A stretch of 64,000 nucleotides of DNA from Trichobilharzia szidati (lineage: Eukaryota; Platyhelminthes; Trematoda; Strigeidida; Schistosomatidae): positions 67,500,416 through 67,564,415 of the forward strand of contig OX235271.1 in the NCBI GenBank assembly GCA_944472155.2, read 5' to 3'. Below the pieces are notes generated by a model. That model worked only from the letters and a program-made list of their open reading frames with translations, searched no databases and was not told where the DNA came from. Positions 11,721-21,328 of this stretch are shown here, piece by piece. The translations under genes and the position numbers were made by a program. Each line of letters opens with the position of its first letter. Within the stretch, counting starts at the first letter, position 1.

Positions 11721-12277
11721 GGTTTTTGTATTTCCCAATGAATGAAAAACAAAACGATATTGTTTTTACTGACGTTTCGCTATTCAATGCTGCTAATAGC
11801 TTTATCAAAGTATTATTAAACCGGAATTTACAAAATCTCAGCATATATATAACAAAGAGTTAGGGGGTGAGAAAATAGACTTTAGTCAAGTTAAAAGGAC
11901 ATAATGAAAGTAAAAGTAGCAATGAAGATAACTAAACCAAATCACAAAGGTAATAGTATGTCTGTTATGATATCAAATGCCCCCAGACAAACGAACGATG
12001 ATCAAGTTAGTAAACTTTATTTTGATATCATAACAGACATACTATTACCTTTGTGATTTGGTTTAGTTATCTTCATTGCTACTTTTACTTTCATTATGTC
12101 CTTTTAACTTGACTTAAGTCTATTTTCTCACCCCCTAACTCTCTGTTATATATATGCTGAGATTTTGTAAATTCCGGTTTAATAATACTTTGATAAAGCT
12201 ATTAGCAGCATTGAATAGCGAAACGTCAGTAAAAACAATATCGTCTTGTTTTTCATTCATTGGGAAATACAAAAACC
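11721..12277. repeat. Near-perfect 257-bp inverted repeat of a Penelope-like terminus
   Basis: Arms 11721-11977 and 12021-12277 are equal in length and differ at only about four positions by eye (for example aaaacgat/aagacgat and aacaaagag/aacagagag). The loop is 43 bp. Each arm contains the PLE-terminus signature '..gaatagcgaaacgtcagt', comparable to the PLE terminus at 34531-34870. No coding sequence lies between. PLE insertions often end in inverted partial copies, which explains the layout, but such high arm identity implies a recent origin or gene conversion. Confidence 0.8.
12187..12230 (+). ncRNA. Hammerhead-like fold in the PLE terminus (mirror copy at 11768-11811, minus strand)
   Basis: Stem I is ACT/AGT (12187-12189, 12228-12230). 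The core is TTGATAA (12190-12196), then one extra A, stem II GCTATT/AATAGC (12198-12203, 12214-12219), GAAA (12220-12223), a loopless two-pair stem III (AC/GT) and the triplet GTC. PLEs are reported to carry minimal hammerheads with very short stem III. Relative to CUGANGA, positions 3 and 8 are U and A instead of C and G. The extra A and the changed core make activity doubtful. Confidence 0.5.
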
Positions 12278-12971
12278 TTCATTATAATCAAATGGAAATT
12301 GACTGGATGTTCACTGAGAAAACCAACAGATGAAATTACGAGTGGAAGGCGAACGATTAATTGGTAGTGGATCAGAGGGTTACATGGTGGAGATGGTCAG
12401 AGGTGGAAATGAAAGCCTGTGAACAATCGTGGAGCCCAAACGAATAACAGTATGTCCTATAAGTCTAATACACAACGAAATTTGGCTTTAATGAATCAAA
12501 AGTCTACTGTCTAAAGTGTAAGCGTTTTAAACTATCTCTCCTCTGATCTGAGCTGAAATACACGTCAGTGAACTGTGTGTGTTTCCAATGTTTTCTGGAC
12601 TCTGCTGTCAATTTCTTTCAAATATATAAAGTTTTCATTAAACCTATGGAGAGACAAGAAAACTACTTTTATGCATTCCTGTCACAAAACTTTTCCACAT
12701 CATACGAAAAAGATTACTTTCTACCTTCACTGAGAAAGAAGTTTAAGTCAGACGTTTTATTCTCAAAATGTCTTGAGATTCGTTTGACGAATATGTGGAA
12801 TGCAAAGGCTTAGCAACTCTGAATGAGAATAAAATATCGGTTTGGGATTATTTAGGCTGTGAATGTCTAACAGCCATATTTCATAATATCAGCATCATTA
12901 ACCGCATAAAGTAATGGGTAAACACAGCAGTTATTTAACTGACCTCATCTACAGAAAAGAATGACAGCTGT
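12278..12971. other. Intronic sequence with a possible short RTE 3' remnant
   Basis: Around 12320-12450 (+), 'gagaaaaccaacagatgaaat' and 'gaaatgaaagcctgtgaaca' resemble the RTE C-terminal region, but too weakly to annotate firmly. Nothing else recognised. Confidence 0.3.
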
Positions 12972-13486
12972 TGATGTGTTCTCTGAGCTGAATAGTTCCT
13001 TTGCGAAGCTTTCATTGCCCTTCTTGGCAATACCTTCAGCAAATAATTCAATTTAAAGTGTGCCTTTAGATTTCTCCACCAGTATATTAGTCATCTCTCC
13101 TAGTGACCCTGAACGTGATTGGTTGTTTTTGTGTGTTTTCACACCGTCTAGACTACTTGTATTGCTATTGGTGCTGATTGTTCCCTCAACCTGAACTTTC
13201 ACCTTTTACAAAATTTACCAATGGATAAAAGGGAAATATCACACACCAACGTCAAGATTCAGGTCAAGGAAACAATCAACACCGATTGCAATACAAGTAG
13301 TCTAGACGGTATGAAAACACACAAAAACAACCAATCACGTTCAGAGTCACCAGGAGAGATGACTAATAAACTCATAGAGAAATCTAAAGGCTCACTTCAA
13401 ATTGAAGTATGCGCTGAAGATATTGCCTAGTAGGGCAATGAAAGCTTCGCGAATAAATCATCCAACTCAGAGAGCACAACTACACT
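12972..13486. repeat. Inverted-repeat pair of a PLE 3' region
   Basis: Left arm (about 12972-13204) and right arm (about 13240-13486) are inverted copies of the same PLE 3' coding end and UTR, with a short loop. The right arm encodes, from 13221 on the plus strand, MDKREISHTNVKIQVKETI... ending EVCAEDIA and a stop at 13428-13430. The left arm is the decayed reverse copy. The same arrangement, with a longer centre, is at 15268-15960. Confidence 0.65.
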
Positions 13487-14639
13487 AAAATCATCCACCT
13501 GAGCTACAAATCTTCTCCATCATATCTAAGAATGACAAGTGCATGAAAACCACTTCTAAAATTTCTCTCAGAATGAAAAGTTTGGCTTTGATCATATCTG
13601 AAGTTGGCAATTAACCACCTGCAGATAAATATGCTCAAATACACTTTTAGGAAGAAAACTATGAGTTGGGTTTACCATACTATATGATTTACAGAAGCAT
13701 AGACTCTACATTCAATAAAATTTTATTTCAGAAGTATACAACGAAAATTTCTTTAATTATGAAGTCACCGTTACATTAGGATTCCCATCTTCATCATGTC
13801 ATTTATTTTAGTCATAAATGGTCATATTTACATCCTTCGCATGAGTTACATCATCACGTTATTGAAACAGTATCATAGTGATTGTGATATGTATCTTTTT
13901 TTCTAATTTTACTGCAAAGTCTAGTTATTTATATTTGTAGCGCTAAAAGCTGATATTCTTGACTAAGGAAAAATAACTTGTCACACTACTTATCCCATGT
14001 GGAAATGATTCACAATTGTTGTATGTTGTTTGTTTGTTTGTTGTTGTTGTTTTTCATTTTCGTTTTAATCAGTGATGTGTAAATATTTAGGAATATCCTT
14101 TGTTTCCACTGCGGTTTGTGGATAACTGTATACGCCCAATCATGTTATCACTTATTTAGGCTGTGCCCAAATTCTATTCTTACGCTAAAGTAACGTTTGA
14201 CTGTTAACTTTAGATTAAGGCGGAAAACAGTAGTAATAGTAAAAAAAAGAAATTTGATCTTATCTGCTTATGGATTAGTCATCTTAATACAATTAATAAG
14301 TTATTTTCAATATAAATGACACCGAGAAGATGATTGAAATAATTTAAACCAGTGCCAAAATGTAACTAATAATGATGACAGTAGTGATGAAAATATGTTT
14401 TAAAAAAGCACTAAACTCCTAAAAGTCACTGTTTGAAGAGTATGATGTCGCGATTTGTAGTCAATGTCTTTTCATGCTCAAAAATATGCTTATGTCAGTT
14501 GCCATAATACGAAAACTATAATTATGATTCGTAAATAAAAATCTTAGAATAATTCGGCTTTAGATCGCTATTCAGCTTTTATATTAAAACAAATAGTTCC
14601 TTAAAATGCATCACATAATGTAAACATTTTTGGTTAATC
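13487..14639. other. Intronic sequence; PLE 3' tail then nothing recognised
   Basis: The PLE tail block 'catccacctgagctacaaat' continues to about 13515. A (GTTT)n/(GTT)n run lies at 14026-14050. Nothing else is supported. Confidence 0.35.
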
Positions 14640-14835
14640 TGTAAGGATTTGACTGCAAGTTTGATGACGAACAGAGTTCAGTTAGATAAATACTGAAAAC
14701 TCAGGAGTGATGAACAGCTGTTTCGTCCTGGCCTGTGGCTACTTAGTAGTAGGCACTCATAACTCCACCAGGGATTATACACAGGAGGTTCAGGTTACAA
14801 GGCTAGGTCGTTGGCGAATCAGCGTCTGGATTTGA
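14640..14835 (-). repeat. Degraded hammerhead SINE (Sm-alpha type), inverted
   Basis: The minus strand contains GGACGAAACAGCTGTTCATC, with the 3' half of the hammerhead nearly intact. The 5' core is decayed (CTACTAA...), and a tRNA-like head lies upstream on that strand. Confidence 0.55.
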
Positions 14836-15267
14836 TCCTAGATGGAATAATAAGTGCGCGCTTCTGAACAGTCTCATATTAAAACGGAAACAATATGCAT
14901 TTCCCCTTCAGTTCTTAATCGTTCTGTAATTTTGGTTAGTTTCTGATCATCTTGATTATTCATCTACAATAATTTCAAAATAATGTGTTAATTTTATGAA
15001 GATTTGATTGATCGATATTGGAAGAGGGTGATTAACTTATGAAGAGTGTAGAACTAAGCCCAAACAGACGTGAGTTTCACCATTTTAGGTCACTAATGAA
15101 TAGTGTTAAGAAAGTTACACCTATTTGACGAAAATGATTTTTGAAATAATGAAGAATTCTCATAACTTACAATTGCTAGTTACTTTTAGTTACTCTGAAA
15201 TGGCATCTTAAATTCAAAAAGATCATTGTCACTGTTACCGAAAATAAAAACTATTAACTTTTTTATG
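14836..15267. other. Intronic sequence, nothing recognised
   Basis: No supported feature. Confidence 0.3.
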
Positions 15268-15960
15268 TAGCTGTATTCTCTGTGCTGGATAGTTTATTTG
15301 AGAAGCTTTCATCGTCCTACTAGGCAACATCTTCAGCGCATACTTCAATTTGAAGTGTTAGGCATCTCTCCCGGTAACCTTGAACGTGATTGGTCGTTTT
15401 TGTGTTTTCACACCCTCTAGGCTACTTGTATTGGAACTGATTGTTTCCTCAACTTGAACTTCGACCCTTTGTGTGTGAGATTTCCTTCTTATCGATTGGC
15501 AAGTTTTGTCTATCTCGATGCATCTTTTAATTGACGATCTACTGGAATACCAGGCTTCTAAAAGTTCTCTATTATTCTTGGTGTTTCCTCTGTCTAATAT
15601 TTGAACGTTGTCCCAGTCGAATTGATGTCCGCGCTTGTCTGTATGCAGCGATTTGAGGCAGTGGATGTCATATCTTTTGACGGTTAGATAAAATTTACCA
15701 ATCGATAAGAAGGAAATCTCACACACAAAGGGTCGAAGTTCAAGTCAAGGAAACAATCAGTTCCAATACAAGTAGCCTAAAGGGTGTGAAAACACACAAA
15801 AGCAACCAATTACGTTCAAAGTCACCGGGAGAGATGCCTAATAAACTCGCGGAGAAATCTAAAAGCTCATTTCAGATTGAAGTGTTTGCTGAAGATGTTG
15901 TCTAGTAGGACGATAAAAGCTTCTCAAATAAACTATCCAACTCAGAGAACACAACTGCAT
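15268..15960. pseudogene. Penelope-like element 3' coding end with inverted duplicate
   Basis: On the minus strand (15726 to 15358) an open frame reads KRYDIHCLKSLHTDKRGHQF then DWDNVQILDRGNTK. This 'H-x-F-x-W-D-N-x-x-I-L-D' pattern follows the GIY-YIG domain in PLE proteins. Its last part (15500-15268) is repeated in inverse at 15692-15960, where the frame is broken. The two arms flank about 190 bp of single-copy PLE sequence. Reverse transcriptase is absent. Confidence 0.65.
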
Positions 15961-16776
15961 CGAAATCATCCACCTGAGCTACAAATCTTGTCAATCATAT
16001 CTAACTGTTAACTTTGAAATTACTCAAACTTTCTCAGTACCATTCATAGTCAGACACCCAACCACCGTGATAATCTGAAAGTATTTCAATGTTTAAAAAT
16101 AGCTCGTAAATTTAAAATGTAACACTTAACGACAATAAATTAGGAGAAGACAAACGGAATTGAGAAGACAATAAAATACAGGAAGAGCATAAACAAGGGG
16201 AAGACCAAAATAATTCAGCAATAGAAAATGATTAGAAATTTCTATAAGAAGAAGAAGAATGAGCTTGTCAGCACAGATGTTAGCAATGTTCACCAGTTTT
16301 ACTGAACGTCTCCAGTAACTGATGACTAAAATCTTTATGAAATTAGTTTTAGCTCTGTTTGCAACCAAACCTGCCAATCTTTCTTTTTGAGGGTATGTCT
16401 TTCAGTTGTTTAAAAAAAATCTCACTTCCCTTCAATCAGCATTACTGTTCTTGGGTGGTGATGGCTGCATGTGCTTAATGCAAATAGTAACAAGTCTAGT
16501 GTTTCCAAGCATCCAAAATTATGCAATTACTTCCTGTGTATACCCAGTTGCTTAAGTCTCACCCTAAACTGTGCTCATTCTATCGACTAGAGAAGAAATT
16601 ATCATACACAATAATTCGCAGTGAAGGATACTAGACACATTACATTATTAAATGAATGGAGAAAGTGTCTAATTTACTGAGAATCTTTGAGAATGAGTCC
16701 TGTGGTATTAGAAATAAATCGAATACTTGTTTCAAAATGACAGTGAGGACGTTTTTTTAGATCATGTCATAATGTG
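15961..16776. other. Intronic sequence, nothing recognised
   Basis: The PLE tail ends about 15990. The rest shows no supported feature. Confidence 0.3.
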
Positions 16777-16975
16777 TGCGTCGGTGGCACAGTGGTTAGG
16801 ACTCTCGCCGACCATGCACATGGTCCGGGGTTCGATCCCCTGCCGGCGCACACCCGATATCTATGGTATGCCTGAATTTGGGCTACCGATATCCATGCTG
16901 AAAATTCTATACTTCTACTGAAAATACAGTGTGGAATCAAGCTGTAAATAAAAATTAAAAAAATAAAAAATAAAT
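16777..16975 (+). repeat. tRNA-derived SINE with SINE-1 head but a different body
   Basis: The head 16777-16852 has an A box (TGGCACAGTGGTTAGGA), a B box (GGTTCGATCCC) and a seven-pair acceptor-like stem (GTGCGTC with GGCGCAC). The anticodon arm is replaced by a GACCATG/CATGGTC hairpin, so it is not a working tRNA. The downstream body (cccgatatctatggtatgcc...) does not match the SINE-1 body, and it ends in an A-rich tail near 16945-16975. The best preserved head in the window. Confidence 0.75.
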
Positions 16976-17654
16976 ACTCATATGATGGACTAGAGCAAGA
17001 TCATGAAACATGAATGAACGAAAGCGACCCGATCGAAAAACATCCACTAACAAATGTGGTTATATTCTCTAATAAGTGGTGCCTATAGGTAGTTCGATGA
17101 AGCCCGAAGACAATAGAAACACTTTGTAGATTTTAAATACTTAAGTCAAAAATATCTTTCTGGAATTCTGTCATACAATGTTTATTACATACAGCTTATT
17201 TTACTAACCAGTCAGCAAAAATTTGTACTCCTCTTTGGGTTTCATAACTGTTGAGTTTTATCAACAAGGTATATCTATAACTAATAAGGTGTACGTATTC
17301 TGTCCAAGAAAGAGGCGCACTCAATCACTCGAACTTAGTGATGAGTTATATTCCATGAAAGTGAATCGTGTGTATGAATTATTCTCCAAATGCCTGACTT
17401 TAACCTGTCCATTAAGTTTGCAGTATGGACGCTAGGCTTAGTGACATGAAAGTGTGATGATTATGTGCTATGTAAGACACAACGCTATTAAAATGGAGTA
17501 TCTTCGCCATTACCTAGAAGCATCAGATGAGTAACTTAGAATTTAATACAACCGCAGAATAGTAGACATGATTCATCAACGGATAAAAACCACGTAAGTC
17601 ACTGTTAGTAATGAAACGGTGTTTAATACATTAGTCTGGCGATTAATATCATTA
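16976..17654. other. Intronic sequence, nothing recognised
   Basis: No supported feature. Confidence 0.3.
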
Positions 17655-18480
17655 TTATTCGCCCCTTGCATTTGGAGTATGAATCCTGAGCTTCAGCAGG
17701 CCATCTTCATTGCACCTGGTTCATTGACATCACTTCACATGACTCAACAACTGTCCACAGTCTTTCATTTTGTCTCCATATGATGTCTCTCATGTGACCC
17801 CCAGACCCACACCTGACGCGTCGCTTCCCATTGCGGTCCACTAGATAACTTGGCAAGTGGCCTCACTCAATGGTCACTTCAGCGTATATCCATACTATCC
17901 TCGTTGATTTCGCTTAATTTTTTGGGCAACACATCATTGGTTGGTTGGTTGCCGGAGTTCCTTGTTGCACACCCCTTCTTTAGTACTCATCCAGCAGATG
18001 CAGTTGTTGATGAAAGTCTGCAGCAAGCTGTTGGAAATGCTTTTAGTGATGTGCACGCGAATTCCCTGAAAAATTTAGAAGAAATGACATAAAATTTTGG
18101 TTGAAAATTCGGATCTTCTTTGTGCTGACTGACGTAGATATCTACATTCGTTTCAAAATGGCGACATTCTCATTCATGTCATCTGTAATTAAAATGATAC
18201 TGCCCACGTGAGTGAAATAAGTGACTAGTTTTAGATTACTCCCGTTGCTGATTGATGCTTATTTTTATTAGTTGGATATCATCATCACCTCTGTCTTCTG
18301 TATGCTCACCTGAAGTTCTGTATTCGCTGCCTCTTCCGCCAACTTGTAGGTTTTTGCTTGTAGATTCGCGAGTTTGTGAGATATTAGGCATACGTTATCT
18401 GAAAAATTCAAATATTTGCAAGGATCTTTCTATTGGCTCCACATATTCCTGTCTTCTCTGTTGCATAGTCTAGTCCACTA
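17655..18480 (-). pseudogene. RTE-type retrotransposon, 5'-truncated and decayed
   Basis: Base-level match (inverted) to the RTE copy at 37735-38610: the UTR starts with an (ATT)n run at 17651-17660 and continues through the thumb/C-terminal region ('ttgatgaaagtctgcagcaagctg' type) to the palm/QQ-repeat region near 18290-18480. Many stops and frameshifts. Confidence 0.75.
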
Positions 18481-19138
18481 TAATCAGGAATATCATCAAT
18501 ATCATCATGTCTTATAGTTGTTTTTATTGTACAGATTTGCATAATAGATTTCACTGATTTCACGCAAATCTGTTAAACAGTTATAGAATTGACAATTTAA
18601 GCTACATTCTGAATTATTGACATCTGACAGCATCTTTTGTTACACACATAAAATATCTGATAGCTATCAGAAACGACCTTGTGATAACTAAAACCACTGA
18701 GATACGAGACCAAGTTATTAACCGGCTTATCTTATCACTTCAACCACCATGGATAATGCTTAACTATGATGTCAGTGATTGAAATCCAACTTTCGTCACA
18801 ACATCCTCATAACACTAGCTGTCCATCTAATTCTCATTTGTAATCATTGTGAATTAGAAAAGGGGGGGACAGGATGTTGACCGCGTGGTAGGACTTGCTC
18901 TGACAGACTGATAGAGATGTAGTAGATGATGACTGAAGGTGAAATGGCAACGTGATAAGTGGCAAAATTTTAGTGAGCAACGTTTGGATTCTTAATATGC
19001 CGCTCTATCCACAAAGCTAAGGGTCCCAGGTGATAACGACATTATTACTCCCCTATTGAATCTTGAAAATTTGTTTTAAACTATGAATTGCTCAAAATGA
19101 CCTATTTTTTATTTCCCACCTTTTTTAATCCTTCATAG
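18481..19138. other. Intronic sequence before the last gene A exon
   Basis: It ends in a strong pyrimidine tract (cctattttttatttcccacc) and acceptor ag at 19138. Nothing else recognised. Confidence 0.4.
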
Positions 19139-19314
19139 ATTTTAATTCTACTAGACGCAAAGTACAAAAGAATAATAATACAGTGTCTCAATCTCAACAA
19201 GCCAATAAAATTCCACAAATCTTGACCAGAGCAAATCGGTTTTCTACAATGAATTTAACTGCATCACTATTTCGAGGTGCTTCAAAGGAAAGGCCTAAAA
19301 AGAGATTTACATAA
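19139..19314 (+). CDS. Gene A, terminal coding exon
   Basis: A very good acceptor (ttttttaatccttcatag) precedes 176 nt entered in phase 1: two bases complete the codon left by the exon ending at 9722, then 57 codons and a TAA stop at 19312-19314, followed by more in-frame TAAs. The peptide is basic and polar (FNSTRRKVQKNNNTVSQSQQ ... SLFRGASKERPKKRFT), continuing the Asn/Gln-rich character of the previous exon. No domain recognised. A candidate poly(A) signal AATAAA lies at 19799-19804. Together the three exons give about 225 residues of the C-terminus of an unknown protein. Confidence 0.65.
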
Positions 19315-20224
19315 TAATAATAATAATTAACAATAACTGAATTCACTGAAATTTGTATTTTTACTGATTTTTAAAAAAATATCACTTCAAATTTCCACTT
19401 TCTCATTTATGGCAAGGAAAAGCCACTATTATCTATTTGTTTTGTTCTGTTTGTTTTTTTTTTTTGATTCCTCAGTGACAGTCTTTTTAAGAAGATGAAA
19501 ACTGCAATAGAAGATGAAAATAAGCATTCTTTGAATAGACTGAAATTCTTTATTGAATAGCAATATTCAAAACAGAAAGCATGCAGTATGAAACCTAAGA
19601 ATGTCATATGCCACTTCAGGAAAGACTACATGAAACCGATGAAAAAGAGAGAAGATGCGACATTGTACATGGCATATTTTACTTGGAAAAATGCTTGTGT
19701 TTTTGTATCATCAACAAAAAACAAAGCAAATCTCTGTGTGAATATTTCGATAAATTATTATTACTATTATACTTCTGTTTCTTTCAAAAGTGTATGAGAA
19801 TAAAGAAGTTTATCACTCGGCGTATTATTACCCAAGATTTTAATGTGGACACTAATTATTTACTACAGTTTACTGTTTGCACACCAGAAGACATACAAAA
19901 ACTATTGACTTGTAAAGCATTTACATTATTATCTCTAACAGGCATCTGAAAACTATTCTAGAATAATTATTCTGGAATCAGAGTTCAGTAATGAAATGCA
20001 GCATGCTAATCGACTGAAGACCGAATTCAGCGGTCCTCATTCAAATACTTTCCGACTCACTGGACCCACGTGAAAATAAGAGGACAGGACTTGTTAGTCC
20101 TGGTAGGGACAAACGGTATTTTAGACGATGCCTAATTTTATTAGTTTTATGAACTCTGACTAGCTGTCTTTCATTACATATGTCGGCGTTCTAAATTCTC
20201 TCTTAATTAGTGTAATATTGTTGA
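19315..20224. other. Probable 3' UTR of gene A and downstream sequence
   Basis: It starts with a (TAA)n run, then AT-rich sequence with AATAAA at 19799. An open stretch at 19608-19949 has no domain and overlaps the likely UTR; I do not call it a gene. Confidence 0.4.
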
Positions 20225-20520
20225 GTCACATCTAGGTTAGGTGGAGAGTGTTATATAGGAGGGCAGGTAAGTAGACGAAGTAATGAAGCTACGTCAAGTG
20301 AGATCATGAAGACGCGTCTTTCGCATGCTGAGCCACTACTTCCCTCGTTAAGTAATGTTGACTGACATAGGATCAGGTTGGAAAAGCGTTAGGAGTGGTC
20401 AAACCAAGGCTTGCATCAATCCATAATGTCGTTGACTTTTATCTTGAGCAGGCCATATAGAGAGATGTAGACTGCCTGGCTGGAGCTCACTCACTGGCGC
20501 ATATACATTCACTTTTTGTA
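20225..20520 (+). pseudogene. Non-LTR retrotransposon C-terminal fragment
   Basis: Matches the family at 5715-6600 on the plus strand: 'gtagacgaagtaatgaagct', then a region like 'MLSHYFPR', and 'ggatcaggttggaaaagcgt' followed by the GGQTK-like block and GRCRLPGW. Several frame breaks. Confidence 0.6.
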
Positions 20521-21194
20521 ATCTCCCACGTTGACTAAGTTCTATCGTTCTTCCATGGAAATGTTCTTCCTCCTTCGCATTTCTTCTCACCGCGGTTTTT
20601 TTGGATTTTTCTGATTTTATCCAACTCTGTGTGCTATATGAGTTAAGATAACGTGAACTGATGCATTTATGTGTTAAGTTCTACTTTGAAAAACAGTTGG
20701 TCATCAGATCGGATACCAAAGATTGTCCCATCAGATTATGGAGATTTCTCTCTCCCTCTATTTGTCCCTTCAATTTAAGCTTGAAAAGGCAGTTTCTGTC
20801 AGATTTCACCAAAGATATTCTGACACTGATTAAAAATTAAATTCAAAGTGATTAACTGATAACTAATTATACTGTCACGTTGGCTAAGGATTTTGGATGG
20901 GTTTTAGGCATATTCTCACTCCCATTTCGCTGGTTAGCACGGACAAGTTCAGAGTTCCTTGAACATCCATACCTCACCAACTAAGTTATAAAAATATTAT
21001 CTGCATAACTTTTATTCCTCATGAACAAATTTGTTTACTATTCATTGTGGTTACTTCTACCAAAATTGGGATCCCCGTTTGCTTCATTATCGTTTATTGC
21101 AAGCCATTTATCAGTCAGACAAGTTGCTAGAACACTCTAACTTGTGCAAGATTCAGCGTGAGTCAGGCAGAAACACCACAAATACTATTATTAT
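20521..21194. other. Intergenic, nothing recognised
   Basis: No supported feature. Confidence 0.3.
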
Positions 21195-21328
21195 AGTAGT
21201 CGTTTGTAGGGATTTGACAGATTCAAACCTCGGTGGGTGCGTGCTGATGAAGAGTCCCAAACTAGGACGAAATAGCTGTTTTCCAATGGTTCTGTAACCA
21301 ATGTCAGCTCACGATGGAATCATGTAAC
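21195..21328 (+). repeat. tRNA-headed hammerhead SINE (Sm-alpha type), stem I half deleted
   Basis: Head with B-box-like GATTCAAACCTC, then GTGCTG + ATGAAGA + GTCC...GGAC + GAAA (21241-21272), as in the copy at 1942-1987, including A at C3. The 15 bases after the cleavage triplet that form the 3' strand of stem I are missing: AGCTGTT runs straight into ttccaatggttct. This copy therefore cannot form the ribozyme. Confidence 0.7.

Noticed and set aside
12568..12813. 81-codon open frame as an extra gene A exon
   Set aside because: No acceptor or donor fits phase 1 on both sides, and no conservation-like pattern is visible.
16777..16852. Possible functional tRNA gene
   Set aside because: The A and B boxes and acceptor-like stem are good, but there is no proper anticodon arm, and the same head recurs in dispersed repeats with target duplications. 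It is a SINE head.
19608..19949. 113-codon open frame after gene A
   Set aside because: It lies in the probable 3' UTR, has no domain, and its composition (KLLLLLYFCFF) is that of translated AT-rich sequence.
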